Shown: piece after piece, positions 15,931 through 24,272 of the stretch
Numbering within the stretch: position 1 is the stretch's first letter
Layout: each line of letters opens with the position of its first letter
NCBI GenBank assembly: GCA_900315615.1
Contig: OMZT01000095.1
Coordinates: forward strand, 1-35,982
Length of the DNA stretch: 35,982 bases
Source: an uncultured Veillonellaceae bacterium
GTDB taxonomy: Bacteria > Bacillota > Negativicutes > Selenomonadales > Selenomonadaceae
Direction of reading: 5' to 3'
The notes under the pieces: generated by a model
The model's input: the letters and a program-made list of their open reading frames with translations, nothing else
The model's database searches: none
What the model was told of the DNA's origin: nothing
Program-made: the position numbers and the translations under genes

Positions 15931-17632
15931 CATAAAGCTGTCTAAAAAGATCCTGTGTCTTGTGCTTGTGTCTTTGATTGGATTGATTGCAGTATCTTTC
16001 ACCGGGTATCATTATCTATCACGCACAGGGCAGCACATGGCATTGATGTACGAGCAGAAGATGCCTGCAAGGGAACACCTAAGCGAGGCGCATGTCATTG
16101 TCAGGAAGATCCAGTCTGGGGTTCTGGAATCTGTTGCGAGCAGTGATCCAGCAAGACGCGTAAAGCTGAAAAGCGATATGACGGGGCAATTCATTGATGA
16201 GTATAATGCCGCGTGGAGCGCCTATCTTGCACTTGACCGTGATTCAGCTGCAGAGGAACTGATCCCAAAGACACAGAAGGATTGGGAATCATACAAGGAC
16301 GTAGCGGGACAGATATATGACCTTTCGATAGCAGGACGTACAGAAGATGCTATGAACCTATATGCAGGGGATGGCGTCAAGAAGCTGAATGCAATAAAGA
16401 CGGACCTGATGGAGCTTGGACGAATCAGCGGGGAGGCTGCCGCCGAGGCTAATAGGGCGAATACTGAAGATGCCCGTATTGCTGGGATAGTAAGTATCGT
16501 GATATCATTGATTGCATTCATCCTGTTGCTTTTCTTTGCGATTATTATTGGAAGGTCTGTAAATAATGGCACGGAGAGGATGCTGGACATCTGCCATAAC
16601 CTCAGGAAAGGTGATTTCCGCCATCGTGGATCCTGTACTGAACGTAAAGACGAATTCGGGGCTATGGAGCGGGCACTTTCTGAAGTTGGTGGCAATCTTC
16701 GCAAGCTGCTGCTTGAAATCAAGAAGGCGTCAGAGGACTTGACATCCGCATCCAATCAGCTAACACAGGGCTCTCAGCAGTCAGCGCAGGCTTCTGGGCA
16801 GGTCGCGAATTCTGTTACGCAGGCGGCTGCATCTGTATCGGAGCAGCAGAGAGCTGTAGATGAGAGCGTAAATACCATATCAAAGATAGCTGGCTCTATA
16901 AGTGCTGTTGGACAGAATACTGACCGCGCGGCTAAGAATTCTGAGGAAGCGGCTAAGAGGGCTCGTGATGGCCAGAAGCATGTCGAAGACGCAGTACGTG
17001 GAATGAAGGACGTAGAGAAGGTCGTGCGCATTTCGGCAGAGACTGTAGACAAGCTTGGAGAACGCTCACAGCAGATAGGTACGATAGTTGATACGATACA
17101 GGATATATCGGCTCAGACGAATCTACTTGCTCTTAATGCTGCCATAGAAGCGGCTCGTGCTGGCGATGCTGGACGTGGATTCTCTGTTGTTGCAGATGAG
17201 GTGCGTAAGCTCGCCGAGCAGTCTCAGGAAGCTGCAGAGCGTATCAGCAGCCTGATAGAGTCAATACAGTCAGATACTGGTGTAGCTGTTTCATCCATGA
17301 ACGACGGAAGGGCTAAGGTCGAGACGGGTGCTGCATCTATAGGCGAACTTACAGCTGTATTTAACGAGATTACAAAACTTGTAGATGATATGAGCAATGA
17401 GACGATAGATATTGCAGAATCTCTAAAAGAGGCCTCAAAAGATGCAGAATCTGTGACAAGAGCTGTAAAGGAGATCAGCAATCAAAGTGCGTCAGTTGCG
17501 GATGAGATGCAGTCTGTATCGGCAGCGACTGAGGAGCAGTCGGCATCTTCCGAGCAGGTTGCAAGTTCGAGTGATTCCCTTAGAAAGCTGGCAGGAAAGC
17601 TTCAGGGTTCAGTAAGCGTATTCAAGCTATGA
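15914..17632 (+). CDS. Methyl-accepting chemotaxis protein
   Basis: Membrane chemoreceptor that signals through CheW/CheA. The ATG at 15914 is preferred because GGGGG lies seven bases upstream; the ATG at 15908 is almost on it. The product is about 572 aa. TM1 is at about 10-30, then a four-helix-bundle-type sensor (about 35-188), TM2 (about 190-213), a HAMP domain (about 213-266) and a long cytoplasmic helical hairpin. The hairpin tip ([20 protein letters not shown], starting near residue 397) is fully conserved. There is no C-terminal CheR-tethering pentapeptide, since the protein ends SVFKL. The ligand is unknown. Its presence implies a motile organism. Confidence 0.96.
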   Translation: MNWFNDIKLSKKILCLVLVSLIGLIAVSFTGYHYLSRTGQHMALMYEQKMPAREHLSEAHVIVRKIQSGVLESVASSDPARRVKLKSDMTGQFIDEYNAAWSAYLALDRDSAAEELIPKTQKDWESYKDVAGQIYDLSIAGRTEDAMNLYAGDGVKKLNAIKTDLMELGRISGEAAAEANRANTEDARIAGIVSIVISLIAFILLLFFAIIIGRSVNNGTERMLDICHNLRKGDFRHRGSCTERKDEFGAMERALSEVGGNLRKLLLEIKKASEDLTSASNQLTQGSQQSAQASGQVANSVTQAAASVSEQQRAVDESVNTISKIAGSISAVGQNTDRAAKNSEEAAKRARDGQKHVEDAVRGMKDVEKVVRISAETVDKLGERSQQIGTIVDTIQDISAQTNLLALNAAIEAARAGDAGRGFSVVADEVRKLAEQSQEAAERISSLIESIQSDTGVAVSSMNDGRAKVETGAASIGELTAVFNEITKLVDDMSNETIDIAESLKEASKDAESVTRAVKEISNQSASVADEMQSVSAATEEQSASSEQVASSSDSLRKLAGKLQGSVSVFKL

Positions 17633-17646
17633 TGAGTAAATCATGG

Positions 17647-17671
17647 GAGCCGCGAAAGCGGCTCTTTTTTT
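17647..17671 (+). terminator. Terminator of the chemoreceptor gene
   Basis: Perfect GAGCCGC-GAAA-GCGGCTC stem-loop (17647-17664) with a GNRA tetraloop, followed by seven T. Confidence 0.93.
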
Positions 17672-17681
17672 GCAGGAATCA

Positions 17682-17711
17682 TTGATATATGTGCAGAATA
17701 GCGAATATATC
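17682..17711 (+). promoter_or_regulatory. Possible promoter of cbiK-MATE
   Basis: TTGATA (17682-17687), an 18-base spacer, then TATATC (17706-17711), directly after the preceding terminator. Confidence 0.45.
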
Positions 17712-17739
17712 ATGTTTAGCGACTTTGGAGAGTGATACT

Positions 17740-18624
17740 GTGAGCGATAGGAAAAAGGCTGTCATTCTTGCAAGCTTTGGTTCATCGGATAAAACAGAAT
17801 ATGAGAACTGTCTCGGTTCATTGAAGGCAGCTGCATCTATAGCATTCCCAGACGCGGAGGTATTTGAGGCATTTACATCGGACTTCATCCGTAAGAGGAT
17901 TGCTGATGCGGGTAAAAGGATTTGCTCTGTTGTAGAGCAGCTACAGCAATGCCATAGAGATGGATTTGATGAAGTATTCGTGCAGCCGACGCATTTAACT
18001 CCTGGAAAGGAGTATTATGACAAGATCGTATTTGCACTTAGGGATTTCGTTCAATTACAAAATCATTCAGATATGAAGGTGATCTTGGGTACGACAGTGT
18101 TTGGCTGCCATGATATGCCTTCATTTTATGCAGATGATATACCACCGTTTCGTGTGCCTTTTGCAGATTCCTATGAAGATGATAGGGAAGGACTGGCTAC
18201 GATATGTTCTACATTAGCACCCGAGAAAGGGGAAATAATGGCTTTTATGGGACATGGCTCCCCAGATCGTCATAATCCTGTATATGAGACACTCCAGAGA
18301 TTGGCTGATGAAGAGGAGATTCCTGTAGTGTTTGGCGTGTTAGAGAAGACAGATACTCCTTCCTTGGATGATATGATATGTAAGCTTCATGGTATGGGAG
18401 CTAAACATGTGCTTTTGAGGCCTATGCTTCTAACGGGCGGGCTGCATGTGAAGAGAGAGATGCTTGGAGACGATAAGGAATCATTTAAATCCAGGCTTCA
18501 GCATGAGGGCTTCGAGCTACGCACGGATGATAGAGGCCTTGCAAGCTATCCTGCTTACAGTGATTTATTGTGTAGGCATATCAGGGTTACATATAGAAGA
18601 ATGATTGAGGCGAGGAATGTCTGA
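17740..18624 (+). CDS. cbiK: Sirohydrochlorin cobaltochelatase
   Basis: Inserts Co2+ into sirohydrochlorin, the first committed step of the anaerobic (early cobalt insertion) cobalamin pathway. The start is GTG at 17740, nine bases after TTGGAG, giving 294 aa, close to Salmonella CbiK. The N-terminal AVILASFGSS and FVQPTHLTPGKEY near residue 85 are typical of class II chelatases of the CbiK type. GHGSPDRHNP near 185 carries a metal-binding His, and LLRPMLLTGGLHVK lies near 230. No other corrinoid gene is nearby. The stop overlaps the MATE gene by eight bases, so the pair is translationally coupled. Some CbiK homologues can also insert iron, so a sirohaem or haem role is possible. Confidence 0.93.
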   Translation: MSDRKKAVILASFGSSDKTEYENCLGSLKAAASIAFPDAEVFEAFTSDFIRKRIADAGKRICSVVEQLQQCHRDGFDEVFVQPTHLTPGKEYYDKIVFALRDFVQLQNHSDMKVILGTTVFGCHDMPSFYADDIPPFRVPFADSYEDDREGLATICSTLAPEKGEIMAFMGHGSPDRHNPVYETLQRLADEEEIPVVFGVLEKTDTPSLDDMICKLHGMGAKHVLLRPMLLTGGLHVKREMLGDDKESFKSRLQHEGFELRTDDRGLASYPAYSDLLCRHIRVTYRRMIEARNV

Positions 18625-19978
18625 GAAGCAACGCTCGATTGATATGATTCATGGTCCAATATGGCATAAAATGCTGGTCTTAGCGATTCCAATCATTCTT
18701 TCGAGCGTTTTTCAGCAGCTTTTCAATACAGCGGATGTTGCTGTTGCAGGAAGGTATATTTCCAATCAGGCTATGGCTGCAGTAGGAAGCAATGCGCCTG
18801 TCATCAGCCTGTTCATCAACCTTTTCGTCGGATTATCTATAGGTGTCAACGTGATGGTTGCTGCTGCGATTGCACGGAAACGGTTTGTGATAGTGAGAAA
18901 GGCTGTGCACACATCTATCCTTCTTGCTGTTATAATAGGAATCGTCGTAGCTGTGGTAGGCATTATTTTTGCGAAACCATTGCTTGTTATTATAGCTGCT
19001 CCGCCAGATGTTATAGATATTGCAGCTGCATATCTACGCGTATTTTTCCTAGGCATGCCTTTTTTTATGGTCTATAACTTCGGTAGTGCAATACTCCGTG
19101 CAGATGGTGATGCAGCCCGGCCGTTTTACTGCCTTATAGTATCGAGCCTACTTAATTTTGCGTTGGATATGCTGTTCGTTATCGTTTTTGGGTGGGATAT
19201 AGAAGGGCTGGCACTGGCTACCGTTATCGCTAATGTGCTGAATGCCGTTTTGGTTATTTATTTCATGTGCATGGAGCACGGATATCTTCGTCTTGAATGG
19301 AGTATGCTGGGATTAGATAGGCCGTGTGTAGCGCGGATCGTGTCCATAGGCGGTCCAGCTGGACTCCAGGGGACGGTGTTTTCACTGTCAAATGTTGTCA
19401 TACAGGCGGCGATAAACAGTTTCGGTTCAGCAGCGATGGCAGGTGTATCCGCAGCACTCAACTTTGAATTCTTTGCGTATTTTATCGTAAATGGATTTGC
19501 TCAGGCAGCCGTCACATTTACCAGCCAGAATTATGCTACAGGACACCTTGCACGATGCCGTATTATATTCAGGCAGTCGCTTATCGGTGCAACCGTGTTT
19601 ACAGCTGTCGTTGCGGCGATCTTCCTCATATTTAGATATCCTCTACTACATATCTTCTCAACTGATCCGGAAGTGATGGAATATGCGCTGATAAGGTTAT
19701 GTGTTGTCACGGGACTAGAAATGATGACAGCATGGTATGAGATACCTGGCGCATGTCTTCGTGGCATGGGCGTATCCATGCTGCCTGCCATTGAGACGCT
19801 GATTGGCTCATGTGTACTTCGTATAGTCTATATAGCAACGTTGTTTCGTGCGATGCCTGATTATCTGATGATGACATGTATATACCCTGTAAGCTGGGCA
19901 GTCACAGGTATCATGGTCATTGGAACGTATTTTTATGTGCGCGCTAAGGTGTTCAGGACACGTGTAAGACTAGTGTAG
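18617..19978 (+). CDS. MATE family multidrug/metabolite efflux transporter
   Basis: 453 aa, about 12 transmembrane helices in two related halves, of the NorM/DinF type that exports organic cations with Na+ or H+. Typical segments are LAIPIILSSVFQQLFNTADVAVAG at the N-terminus, GLSIGVNVMVA near residue 75, ILRADGDAARPF near 160, the second-half start IGGPAGLQGTVFS, and a late GACLRGMGVSMLP. The ATG at 18617 follows GAGGCGAGG; an upstream in-frame TTG is less likely. It overlaps cbiK by eight bases. The substrate is unknown, and coupling with cbiK only hints at tetrapyrrole or corrinoid-related export. Confidence 0.93.
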   Translation: MSEKQRSIDMIHGPIWHKMLVLAIPIILSSVFQQLFNTADVAVAGRYISNQAMAAVGSNAPVISLFINLFVGLSIGVNVMVAAAIARKRFVIVRKAVHTSILLAVIIGIVVAVVGIIFAKPLLVIIAAPPDVIDIAAAYLRVFFLGMPFFMVYNFGSAILRADGDAARPFYCLIVSSLLNFALDMLFVIVFGWDIEGLALATVIANVLNAVLVIYFMCMEHGYLRLEWSMLGLDRPCVARIVSIGGPAGLQGTVFSLSNVVIQAAINSFGSAAMAGVSAALNFEFFAYFIVNGFAQAAVTFTSQNYATGHLARCRIIFRQSLIGATVFTAVVAAIFLIFRYPLLHIFSTDPEVMEYALIRLCVVTGLEMMTAWYEIPGACLRGMGVSMLPAIETLIGSCVLRIVYIATLFRAMPDYLMMTCIYPVSWAVTGIMVIGTYFYVRAKVFRTRVRLV

Positions 19979-20039
19979 CTTTCTAAGGCATTCGACTTGT
20001 GTTGAATGTTAAGGATAGGATTAAATAATAAAGATAGAG

Positions 20040-20068
20040 TTGCAATTTTTGTTGGTCTGCTTTATAAT
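20040..20068 (+). promoter_or_regulatory. Promoter of ssrA
   Basis: TTGCAA (20040-20045), a 17-base spacer, then a consensus TATAAT (20063-20068). Transcription would start about 50 bases before the mature tmRNA 5' end, leaving a leader for RNase P to remove. Confidence 0.72.
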
Positions 20069-20124
20069 GTGTATACAAGCTAATCAATGCGATTATACGC
20101 AATTGTGCGCTATACCCTTTACAG

Positions 20125-20471
20125 GGGGCCGTAAAGGTTTCGACAGGGGCAGATGGGGCATGATAAGCGAGCCCGGGGGTCATCAACCGGTTAGTAAGGT
20201 GAAAATTAAATTTAAGAGCTAACGAAGATTACGCTCTGGCCGCTTAAGGCCACCTCTGCTGCAAATTCCGCCCACTAACGCGCAGCAATAGAGGTCAAAT
20301 AGTGGGATACCATCCGGAGATGTTCCGATAAGGGTGGGAAATCTTAGGGACTCGGCCTGATTGAGCTTGTCTTTGGACTCATGATGGCTTAAAAACGACC
20401 ATAGACTGCGCTCGGAGAAAGTTATGAAACAGTGCTTTTGGACAGGGGTCCGATTCCCCTCGGCTCCACCA
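20125..20471 (+). ncRNA. ssrA: Transfer-messenger RNA (tmRNA)
   Basis: Rescues stalled ribosomes and adds a degradation tag. The 5' end GGGGCCG pairs with CGGCTCC near the 3' end (one G:U pair) to form the tRNA-like acceptor, with CCA encoded at 20469-20471. The conserved GTAAAGGTTTCGACAGGGG follows the 5' end, and GGACAGGGGTCCGATTCCCC forms the T arm at the 3' end. The tag frame is GCT AAC GAA GAT TAC GCT CTG GCC GCT TAA (20218-20247), encoding ANEDYALAA with the canonical ALAA end recognised by ClpXP/ClpAP. It is one-piece and not permuted, with its own promoter and terminator. Confidence 0.98.
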
Positions 20472-20509
20472 TATGCATATGCTACGTCCGCTGATAGCAG
20501 ACGTATGAA

Positions 20510-20545
20510 AAAAGCGCTTCCTTTTTGGAAGCGCTTTTCGTTTAC
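20510..20545. terminator. Bidirectional terminator between ssrA and sdaAA
   Basis: Perfect 12-bp stem AAAAGCGCTTCC/GGAAGCGCTTTT (20510-20521 with 20527-20538). T tracts on both strands serve tmRNA and the convergent sdaAA. A smaller hairpin (20484-20492 with 20496-20504, one G:U pair) lies just before it and may help tmRNA 3' processing. Confidence 0.88.
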
Positions 20546-20550
20546 GTGTA

Positions 20551-21429
20551 TTATGCCATTGTAAGTATTTTTTTTGCAGCAGCTTGACCTGTAGATGTGG
20601 TGGCAAGTCCGCCCATGGCTGTTTCACGTAGCGAAGTGGGTAAGGCACTTCCTATACGGCTCATTGCATCTATTACCTCATCGACAGGGATGACAGAATG
20701 TACGCCCGCAAGTGCCATATCCGCGGCAACAAGTGCATGAACAGCGTCAAAACCGTTGCGTTTAACACATGGGACCTCAACCAATCCTGCAACTGGGTCG
20801 CACACGAGACCCAAAAGATTCTTCAGTGCGAGCGCCGCTGCATCTGCAATCATGTCTGGAGTTCCACCCATCAGATCTACTGCAGCTCCAGCTGACATTG
20901 CGGCTGCTGTACCGCACTCAGCTTGGCATCCACCTTCAGCGCCTGCTATGCATGCATTTTGTTCTATGACCATACCGATTCCAGCAGCAGTAAACATCGA
21001 CAAAACAATTTGCTCATCTGAAATGTTATCATGCCATAATTGAAGGGCATAAAGTACCGCTGGCAATATGCCGCATGAGCCGGCCGTAGGACATGCAACT
21101 ATCCTTCCCATTGCTGCATTTCGTTCGGCAACGGCAACGGCAGCTGCCTCGGCGGTGCCTGCTGCATATCCCAATAGGCTTTTACCAGCATGCGCGTTAA
21201 GACGTACGGCGTCACCTCCAGTAAGGCCGGAAAATGATTTTTCCGATGTTTGGAGTCCGTTGACGATAGCTGTCTTCATGACATCCCAGTTTCCGTACAT
21301 ATCTGCAATAATCTCGGTACGAGGCTTCTGCTGGCTGTGGGTCTCATATGTGATGATAACATCCGAGAAAGTGACAGACTCCTCTCTTGTGATTTTTATT
21401 ATATCTGATATCGTGTTGAATGAAATCAT
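20551..21429 (-). CDS. sdaAA: L-serine dehydratase, iron-sulfur type, alpha subunit
   Basis: Catalytic subunit of the two-part [4Fe-4S] L-serine ammonia-lyase that turns serine into pyruvate and ammonia. 292 aa, normal for the split Firmicutes type. C113 and C119 (CPTAGSC), C160, C168 and C172 (ACIAG-EGGC-AEC), C210 and C221 (VCDPVAGLVEVPC) are present; they include the cluster ligands. The ATG follows AAGGAGG. It lies 14 bases after sdaAB. The cluster has a labile iron, so the enzyme is quickly damaged by oxygen and superoxide, which fits an anaerobe and the desulfoferrodoxin gene upstream. Confidence 0.97.
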   Translation of the reverse strand: MISFNTISDIIKITREESVTFSDVIITYETHSQQKPRTEIIADMYGNWDVMKTAIVNGLQTSEKSFSGLTGGDAVRLNAHAGKSLLGYAAGTAEAAAVAVAERNAAMGRIVACPTAGSCGILPAVLYALQLWHDNISDEQIVLSMFTAAGIGMVIEQNACIAGAEGGCQAECGTAAAMSAGAAVDLMGGTPDMIADAAALALKNLLGLVCDPVAGLVEVPCVKRNGFDAVHALVAADMALAGVHSVIPVDEVIDAMSRIGSALPTSLRETAMGGLATTSTGQAAAKKILTMA

Positions 21430-21443
21430 GAGAGTGATCCTCC

Positions 21444-22109
21444 TTAGAGTACAGCCGGTATACTGAAGGCTTTTCTTACTTCATATACCTCCTGACAGGC
21501 TTCGACAACTTCGTCGGTTGGAGTCTCATCGAGCTCCATAATCATCATTGCTGTTTCACCGCGGCTTTGGCGTGATACGTGCATAAAAGCTATGTTCACC
21601 TCGTACTTTGCTAATATGCTCGTTACCTGCGTTATGACGCCAGGTCGGTCGCGATGTATCGTTACAAGAACGGGATATTGCCCTGTTATATCGACATCAT
21701 ATCCATCGATATTCGTTACACGTATATTGCCTCCACCTATTGATGCACCAATCAGCTTAGCAGTCCTTCCGGTCACACCGATAAGATAAATCTTTGCCGT
21801 ATTTGGGTGTGCGTCTCTTATGTTCACAGACTCAAAGCTGTAATCCAGACCATGTCTCTTAGCTATTTCAAGTGCATTGCGTATGCGTTCATCATCGGGC
21901 AGAAATCCCATAATTCCTGCGATCAGTGCCTTATCCGTTCCATGGCCGCGCCCGGTTTTTGCAAATGAACCTGAAAGGCTTATTTCAGCTTTTACAGCTG
22001 GTTCTCCCAGGATCTTGAATGCCATCCTGCCTAAGCGTACGGCTCCAGCCGTGTGTGAGCTGGATGGACCAATCATCACAGGTCCTATTATATCAAAAAC
22101 ACCATGCAT
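21444..22109 (-). CDS. sdaAB: L-serine dehydratase, iron-sulfur type, beta subunit
   Basis: Partner of SdaAA. The N-terminal FDIIGPVMIGPSSSHTAGA is the family signature. The C-terminal 75 or so residues form an ACT domain (VLVTIHRDRPGVITQVTSIL), which in the family senses serine. I place the start at ATG 22109, because GGAGG lies five bases upstream and the protein then begins MHGVFDIIGP as relatives do. The in-frame ATG at 22121 sits on the ribosome site with none before it. The product has 221 aa. A hairpin at 22131-22156 separates it from the desulfoferrodoxin gene. Confidence 0.95.
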   Translation of the reverse strand: MHGVFDIIGPVMIGPSSSHTAGAVRLGRMAFKILGEPAVKAEISLSGSFAKTGRGHGTDKALIAGIMGFLPDDERIRNALEIAKRHGLDYSFESVNIRDAHPNTAKIYLIGVTGRTAKLIGASIGGGNIRVTNIDGYDVDITGQYPVLVTIHRDRPGVITQVTSILAKYEVNIAFMHVSRQSRGETAMMIMELDETPTDEVVEACQEVYEVRKAFSIPAVL

Positions 22110-22130
22110 AACATCCTCCATTGCATAGAA

Positions 22131-22156
22131 ATAGCTGCCTTCTTTCAGGCAGCTAT
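22131..22156 (-). terminator. Hairpin between the desulfoferrodoxin gene and sdaAB
   Basis: Perfect 10-bp stem (22131-22140 with 22147-22156), loop of six. On the minus strand it is followed by only a short ATTTC tail, so it is a leaky terminator, attenuator or processing site rather than a full stop. I see no separate promoter for sdaAB. Confidence 0.5.
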
Positions 22157-22180
22157 CGTTTAGTTAGCGGGCGAGTCTAT

Positions 22181-22567
22181 TCAGGCGTCGGCCTTCCAGA
22201 GACCATGCAGGTTACAGTATGCAAAAGCTGCCACAGGGGCATCATCTGCAGTAAGCTCAAACGTTACTTCTGGACTGTCTACCTCAGGGGTAAGTACTTT
22301 GCGCTGACCGCCCTTCTTGGTTGCTAGATAGACCCACGAGATATGATGTTTTGCCTCCATCGGATGTGCCACAGAACCAACCTTCACGGTTATAGTGGAG
22401 CCGTTCTTCTCGATGACTGGAACATGCTTTTCTTGAGCTGCGTCGGTAGTGTTTGCGATTAGTTCCTCCATCGGTTCACCACAGCAGCTTGGCGTACATG
22501 ATCCCTTTTCTACGAGTCCAACGAGAGTACCACATTTTTTGCAAATGAAGAATTTGCCTTTAGTCAT
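22181..22567 (-). CDS. dfx: Desulfoferrodoxin (two-iron superoxide reductase)
   Basis: Reduces superoxide to hydrogen peroxide without making oxygen, a defence typical of anaerobes, using electrons from rubredoxin. The ATG at 22567 follows GGGAGGG; the longer in-frame start has no ribosome site. The product has 128 aa. The N-terminal desulforedoxin domain has C9, C12, C28 and C29 for iron centre I (C24 is extra). The C-terminal domain has H48, H68, H74 (or H75), C118 and H121 for the catalytic centre II, and K47 of the EKHVP motif. All ligands are present, so it should be active. It lies upstream of sdaAB-sdaAA on the same strand. Confidence 0.96.
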   Translation of the reverse strand: MTKGKFFICKKCGTLVGLVEKGSCTPSCCGEPMEELIANTTDAAQEKHVPVIEKNGSTITVKVGSVAHPMEAKHHISWVYLATKKGGQRKVLTPEVDSPEVTFELTADDAPVAAFAYCNLHGLWKADA

Positions 22568-22617
22568 TTTATTCCCTCCCAAATGATTGATGAGCACGTA
22601 ATTTTCATATAATTTAT

Positions 22618-22647
22618 ATTCTACGAATTATGGATATCTTCCTGCAA
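22618..22647 (-). promoter_or_regulatory. Promoter of the desulfoferrodoxin gene
   Basis: Minus strand: TTGCAG (22642-22647), an 18-base spacer, then TAGAAT (22618-22623), about 50 bases before the start. Confidence 0.5.
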
Positions 22648-22760
22648 GACATTGTATCATATCTGGCAAAATAAAATGTATACAGATGCAGGAAATAAAG
22701 TATGAAAGATTGAAATGTCTAGTATATTGATGATGGTTATTGGGGAGGTAATTGAGTATT

Positions 22761-23630
22761 ATGAAGAAAATCGGTTTCATAGGGCTTGGAATCATGGGCG
22801 CAAGCATGGCTGGACATCTGATTGACGCCGGTTACAAGCTGTCTGTCTATAATCGTACAAAATCAAAGGCAGATGAATTGCTGGCTCGTGGCGCGACATG
22901 GTGTGATACACCTGCAGAATGTGCCAAAGATCAGGATGTAGTCATTACTATGGTTGGCTATCCGCAGGATGTTGAGGCCATTTACTTTGGAGAAAATGGG
23001 ATCATTGATTCACTCCATGAGGGTGAGTATATTATCGATATGACGACATCTTCACCTATACTTGCTGAACAGCTGTATGATGCCGCGATAAAAAGAGGTG
23101 CCCATTCCCTGGATGCACCTGTGACAGGCGGAGATGCCGGTGCCAGGGATGCGACATTGACCATCCTGGTTGGCGGAGATGAAGCTGACTATGAGAAAAT
23201 GAAGCCACTATTTTCTGTTATAGGAAAAAATATAGTATATGAAGGAAAAGCCGGCGCTGGTCAGAAGACAAAAGCCTGCAATCAAATCGCTATAGCTGGC
23301 ACCCTTGCAGGAGTTTGTGAAGCATTTGCATATGCTAAGGCCTCTGGCCTAGAGATCCAGAACGTATATGATGCTATATCTAAAGGAGCAGCTTCGAGCT
23401 TTCAGATGACAGGAGTTGTACGCAAGGGATTGGAGGGTGACTTTAACCCAGGATTCATGCTGAAGCATTTCATAAAGGACATGCACATTGGCGATGATAC
23501 TGGAAAGCGTTATGGTATTGATATGCCCGTGCTGAAGCAGGTGATGCGCGAGGCCGAGATGCTTGAGGCAGATGGCAATGGCACGAAAGGAACGCAGGTT
23601 ATGCTGAAGTATTATGACAGCAGCTTCTGA
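22761..23630 (+). CDS. NAD(P)-dependent beta-hydroxyacid dehydrogenase
   Basis: 3-hydroxyisobutyrate dehydrogenase superfamily, 289 aa. The Rossmann signature IGFIGLGIMGASMAGHL (about 4-20) leads the NAD(P) domain. DAPVTGGDAGARDATLTI near 118 is the substrate-binding signature, and K-ACNQIA near 170 holds the catalytic Lys. The C-terminal helical domain carries DFNPGFMLKHFIKDM. The substrate cannot be set by eye; 3-hydroxyisobutyrate, tartronate semialdehyde and succinic semialdehyde reductases all look like this. I choose ATG 22761. A TTG at 22752 is too close to GGAGG. A single gene with its own terminator. Confidence 0.93.
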   Translation: MKKIGFIGLGIMGASMAGHLIDAGYKLSVYNRTKSKADELLARGATWCDTPAECAKDQDVVITMVGYPQDVEAIYFGENGIIDSLHEGEYIIDMTTSSPILAEQLYDAAIKRGAHSLDAPVTGGDAGARDATLTILVGGDEADYEKMKPLFSVIGKNIVYEGKAGAGQKTKACNQIAIAGTLAGVCEAFAYAKASGLEIQNVYDAISKGAASSFQMTGVVRKGLEGDFNPGFMLKHFIKDMHIGDDTGKRYGIDMPVLKQVMREAEMLEADGNGTKGTQVMLKYYDSSF

Positions 23631-23636
23631 TACAAG

Positions 23637-23664
23637 AATCCCGGCTGATGGCCGGGATTTTTTA
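23637..23664 (+). terminator. Terminator of the hydroxyacid dehydrogenase gene
   Basis: AATCCCGGC/GCCGGGATT stem (23637-23645 with 23651-23659; outer arm overlaps the T run), loop of five, then a run of T. Confidence 0.9.
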
Positions 23665-23696
23665 TATATACATGAAATGGCGGCAGCTTATATGGT

Positions 23697-23725
23697 TTGA
23701 TTCATATGATTCTTTGTGGTAAAAT
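23697..23725 (+). promoter_or_regulatory. Promoter of the def-fmt-DUF116-rsmB-rlmN operon
   Basis: TTGATT (23697-23702), a 17-base spacer, then TAAAAT (23720-23725), 70 bases before the def start and right after a terminator. Confidence 0.7.
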
Positions 23726-23795
23726 CAATGATACATTGGTGATTGACACGGTTATTTTCCGCATTATATAAACGAAACAAGGAGGAATAATTCAA

Positions 23796-24254
23796 TTGGC
23801 ATCGCTTGAAATAAAGAAGGCAGGAAACCCTGTGCTCAAGGAGATATGTAAACCTGTAGATCGCGTGGACTCAAAGCTTAGGAAGCTGCTCGATGATATG
23901 GCAGATACACTTTATGATGCGAATGGAGTAGGGCTTGCAGCTCCTCAGGTAGGGATTCCTATACGTGTAGTAGTCATTGATGTGGGAGATGGCCTGATTG
24001 AGATGGTTAATCCGGTTATCAGATACAAGGAGGGCGAACAGCTTGGCGCAGAAGGATGCCTGTCTGTTCCAGGAATCTTTGGAGATGTCAAGCGTGCAGA
24101 AGTCGTGAAGGTCGAGTTTACAGACCGCAAGAACAAACGTAAGGTCTTGACCGGATCCGGGCTCTTGGCGCGGTGCATACAGCATGAGCTTGATCATCTG
24201 GAAGGAAGGCTTTTCATAGATATTGCAGAGAGTCTGCGTCGTGAGGAAGACTGA
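23796..24254 (+). CDS. def: Peptide deformylase
   Basis: Fe2+ metalloenzyme that removes the formyl group from the N-terminal Met of new proteins. 152 aa. All three motifs are intact: GVGLAAPQVG (44-53), EGCLSVPG (C88, metal ligand) and QHELDHLEG (H130, E131, H134). The start is TTG at 23796, ten bases after a perfect AAGGAGG; no ATG would keep the N-terminus. First gene of a long plus-strand block and directly upstream of fmt, the usual pairing because Fmt adds the formyl group that Def later removes. No priA is found before it, unlike in many Firmicutes. Confidence 0.97.
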   Translation: MASLEIKKAGNPVLKEICKPVDRVDSKLRKLLDDMADTLYDANGVGLAAPQVGIPIRVVVIDVGDGLIEMVNPVIRYKEGEQLGAEGCLSVPGIFGDVKRAEVVKVEFTDRKNKRKVLTGSGLLARCIQHELDHLEGRLFIDIAESLRREED

Positions 24255-24272
24255 GATTCTGGGGGTGCTTTG

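Noticed and set aside
16222-17481. Long antisense open frames opposite the chemoreceptor
   Set aside because: They mirror a strongly biased coding sequence with intact receptor motifs, lack ribosome sites and give Ser/Ala/Arg-rich low-complexity products.
19989-20008. Hairpin CATTCGAC/GTTGAATG after the MATE gene as a terminator
   Set aside because: The stem includes a G:U pair and is not followed by a T run; it may be a weak stop but cannot be called.
20379-20648. Minus-strand open frame covering the tmRNA 3' end and the sdaAA end
   Set aside because: It crosses the tmRNA acceptor and a strong terminator; chance frame.
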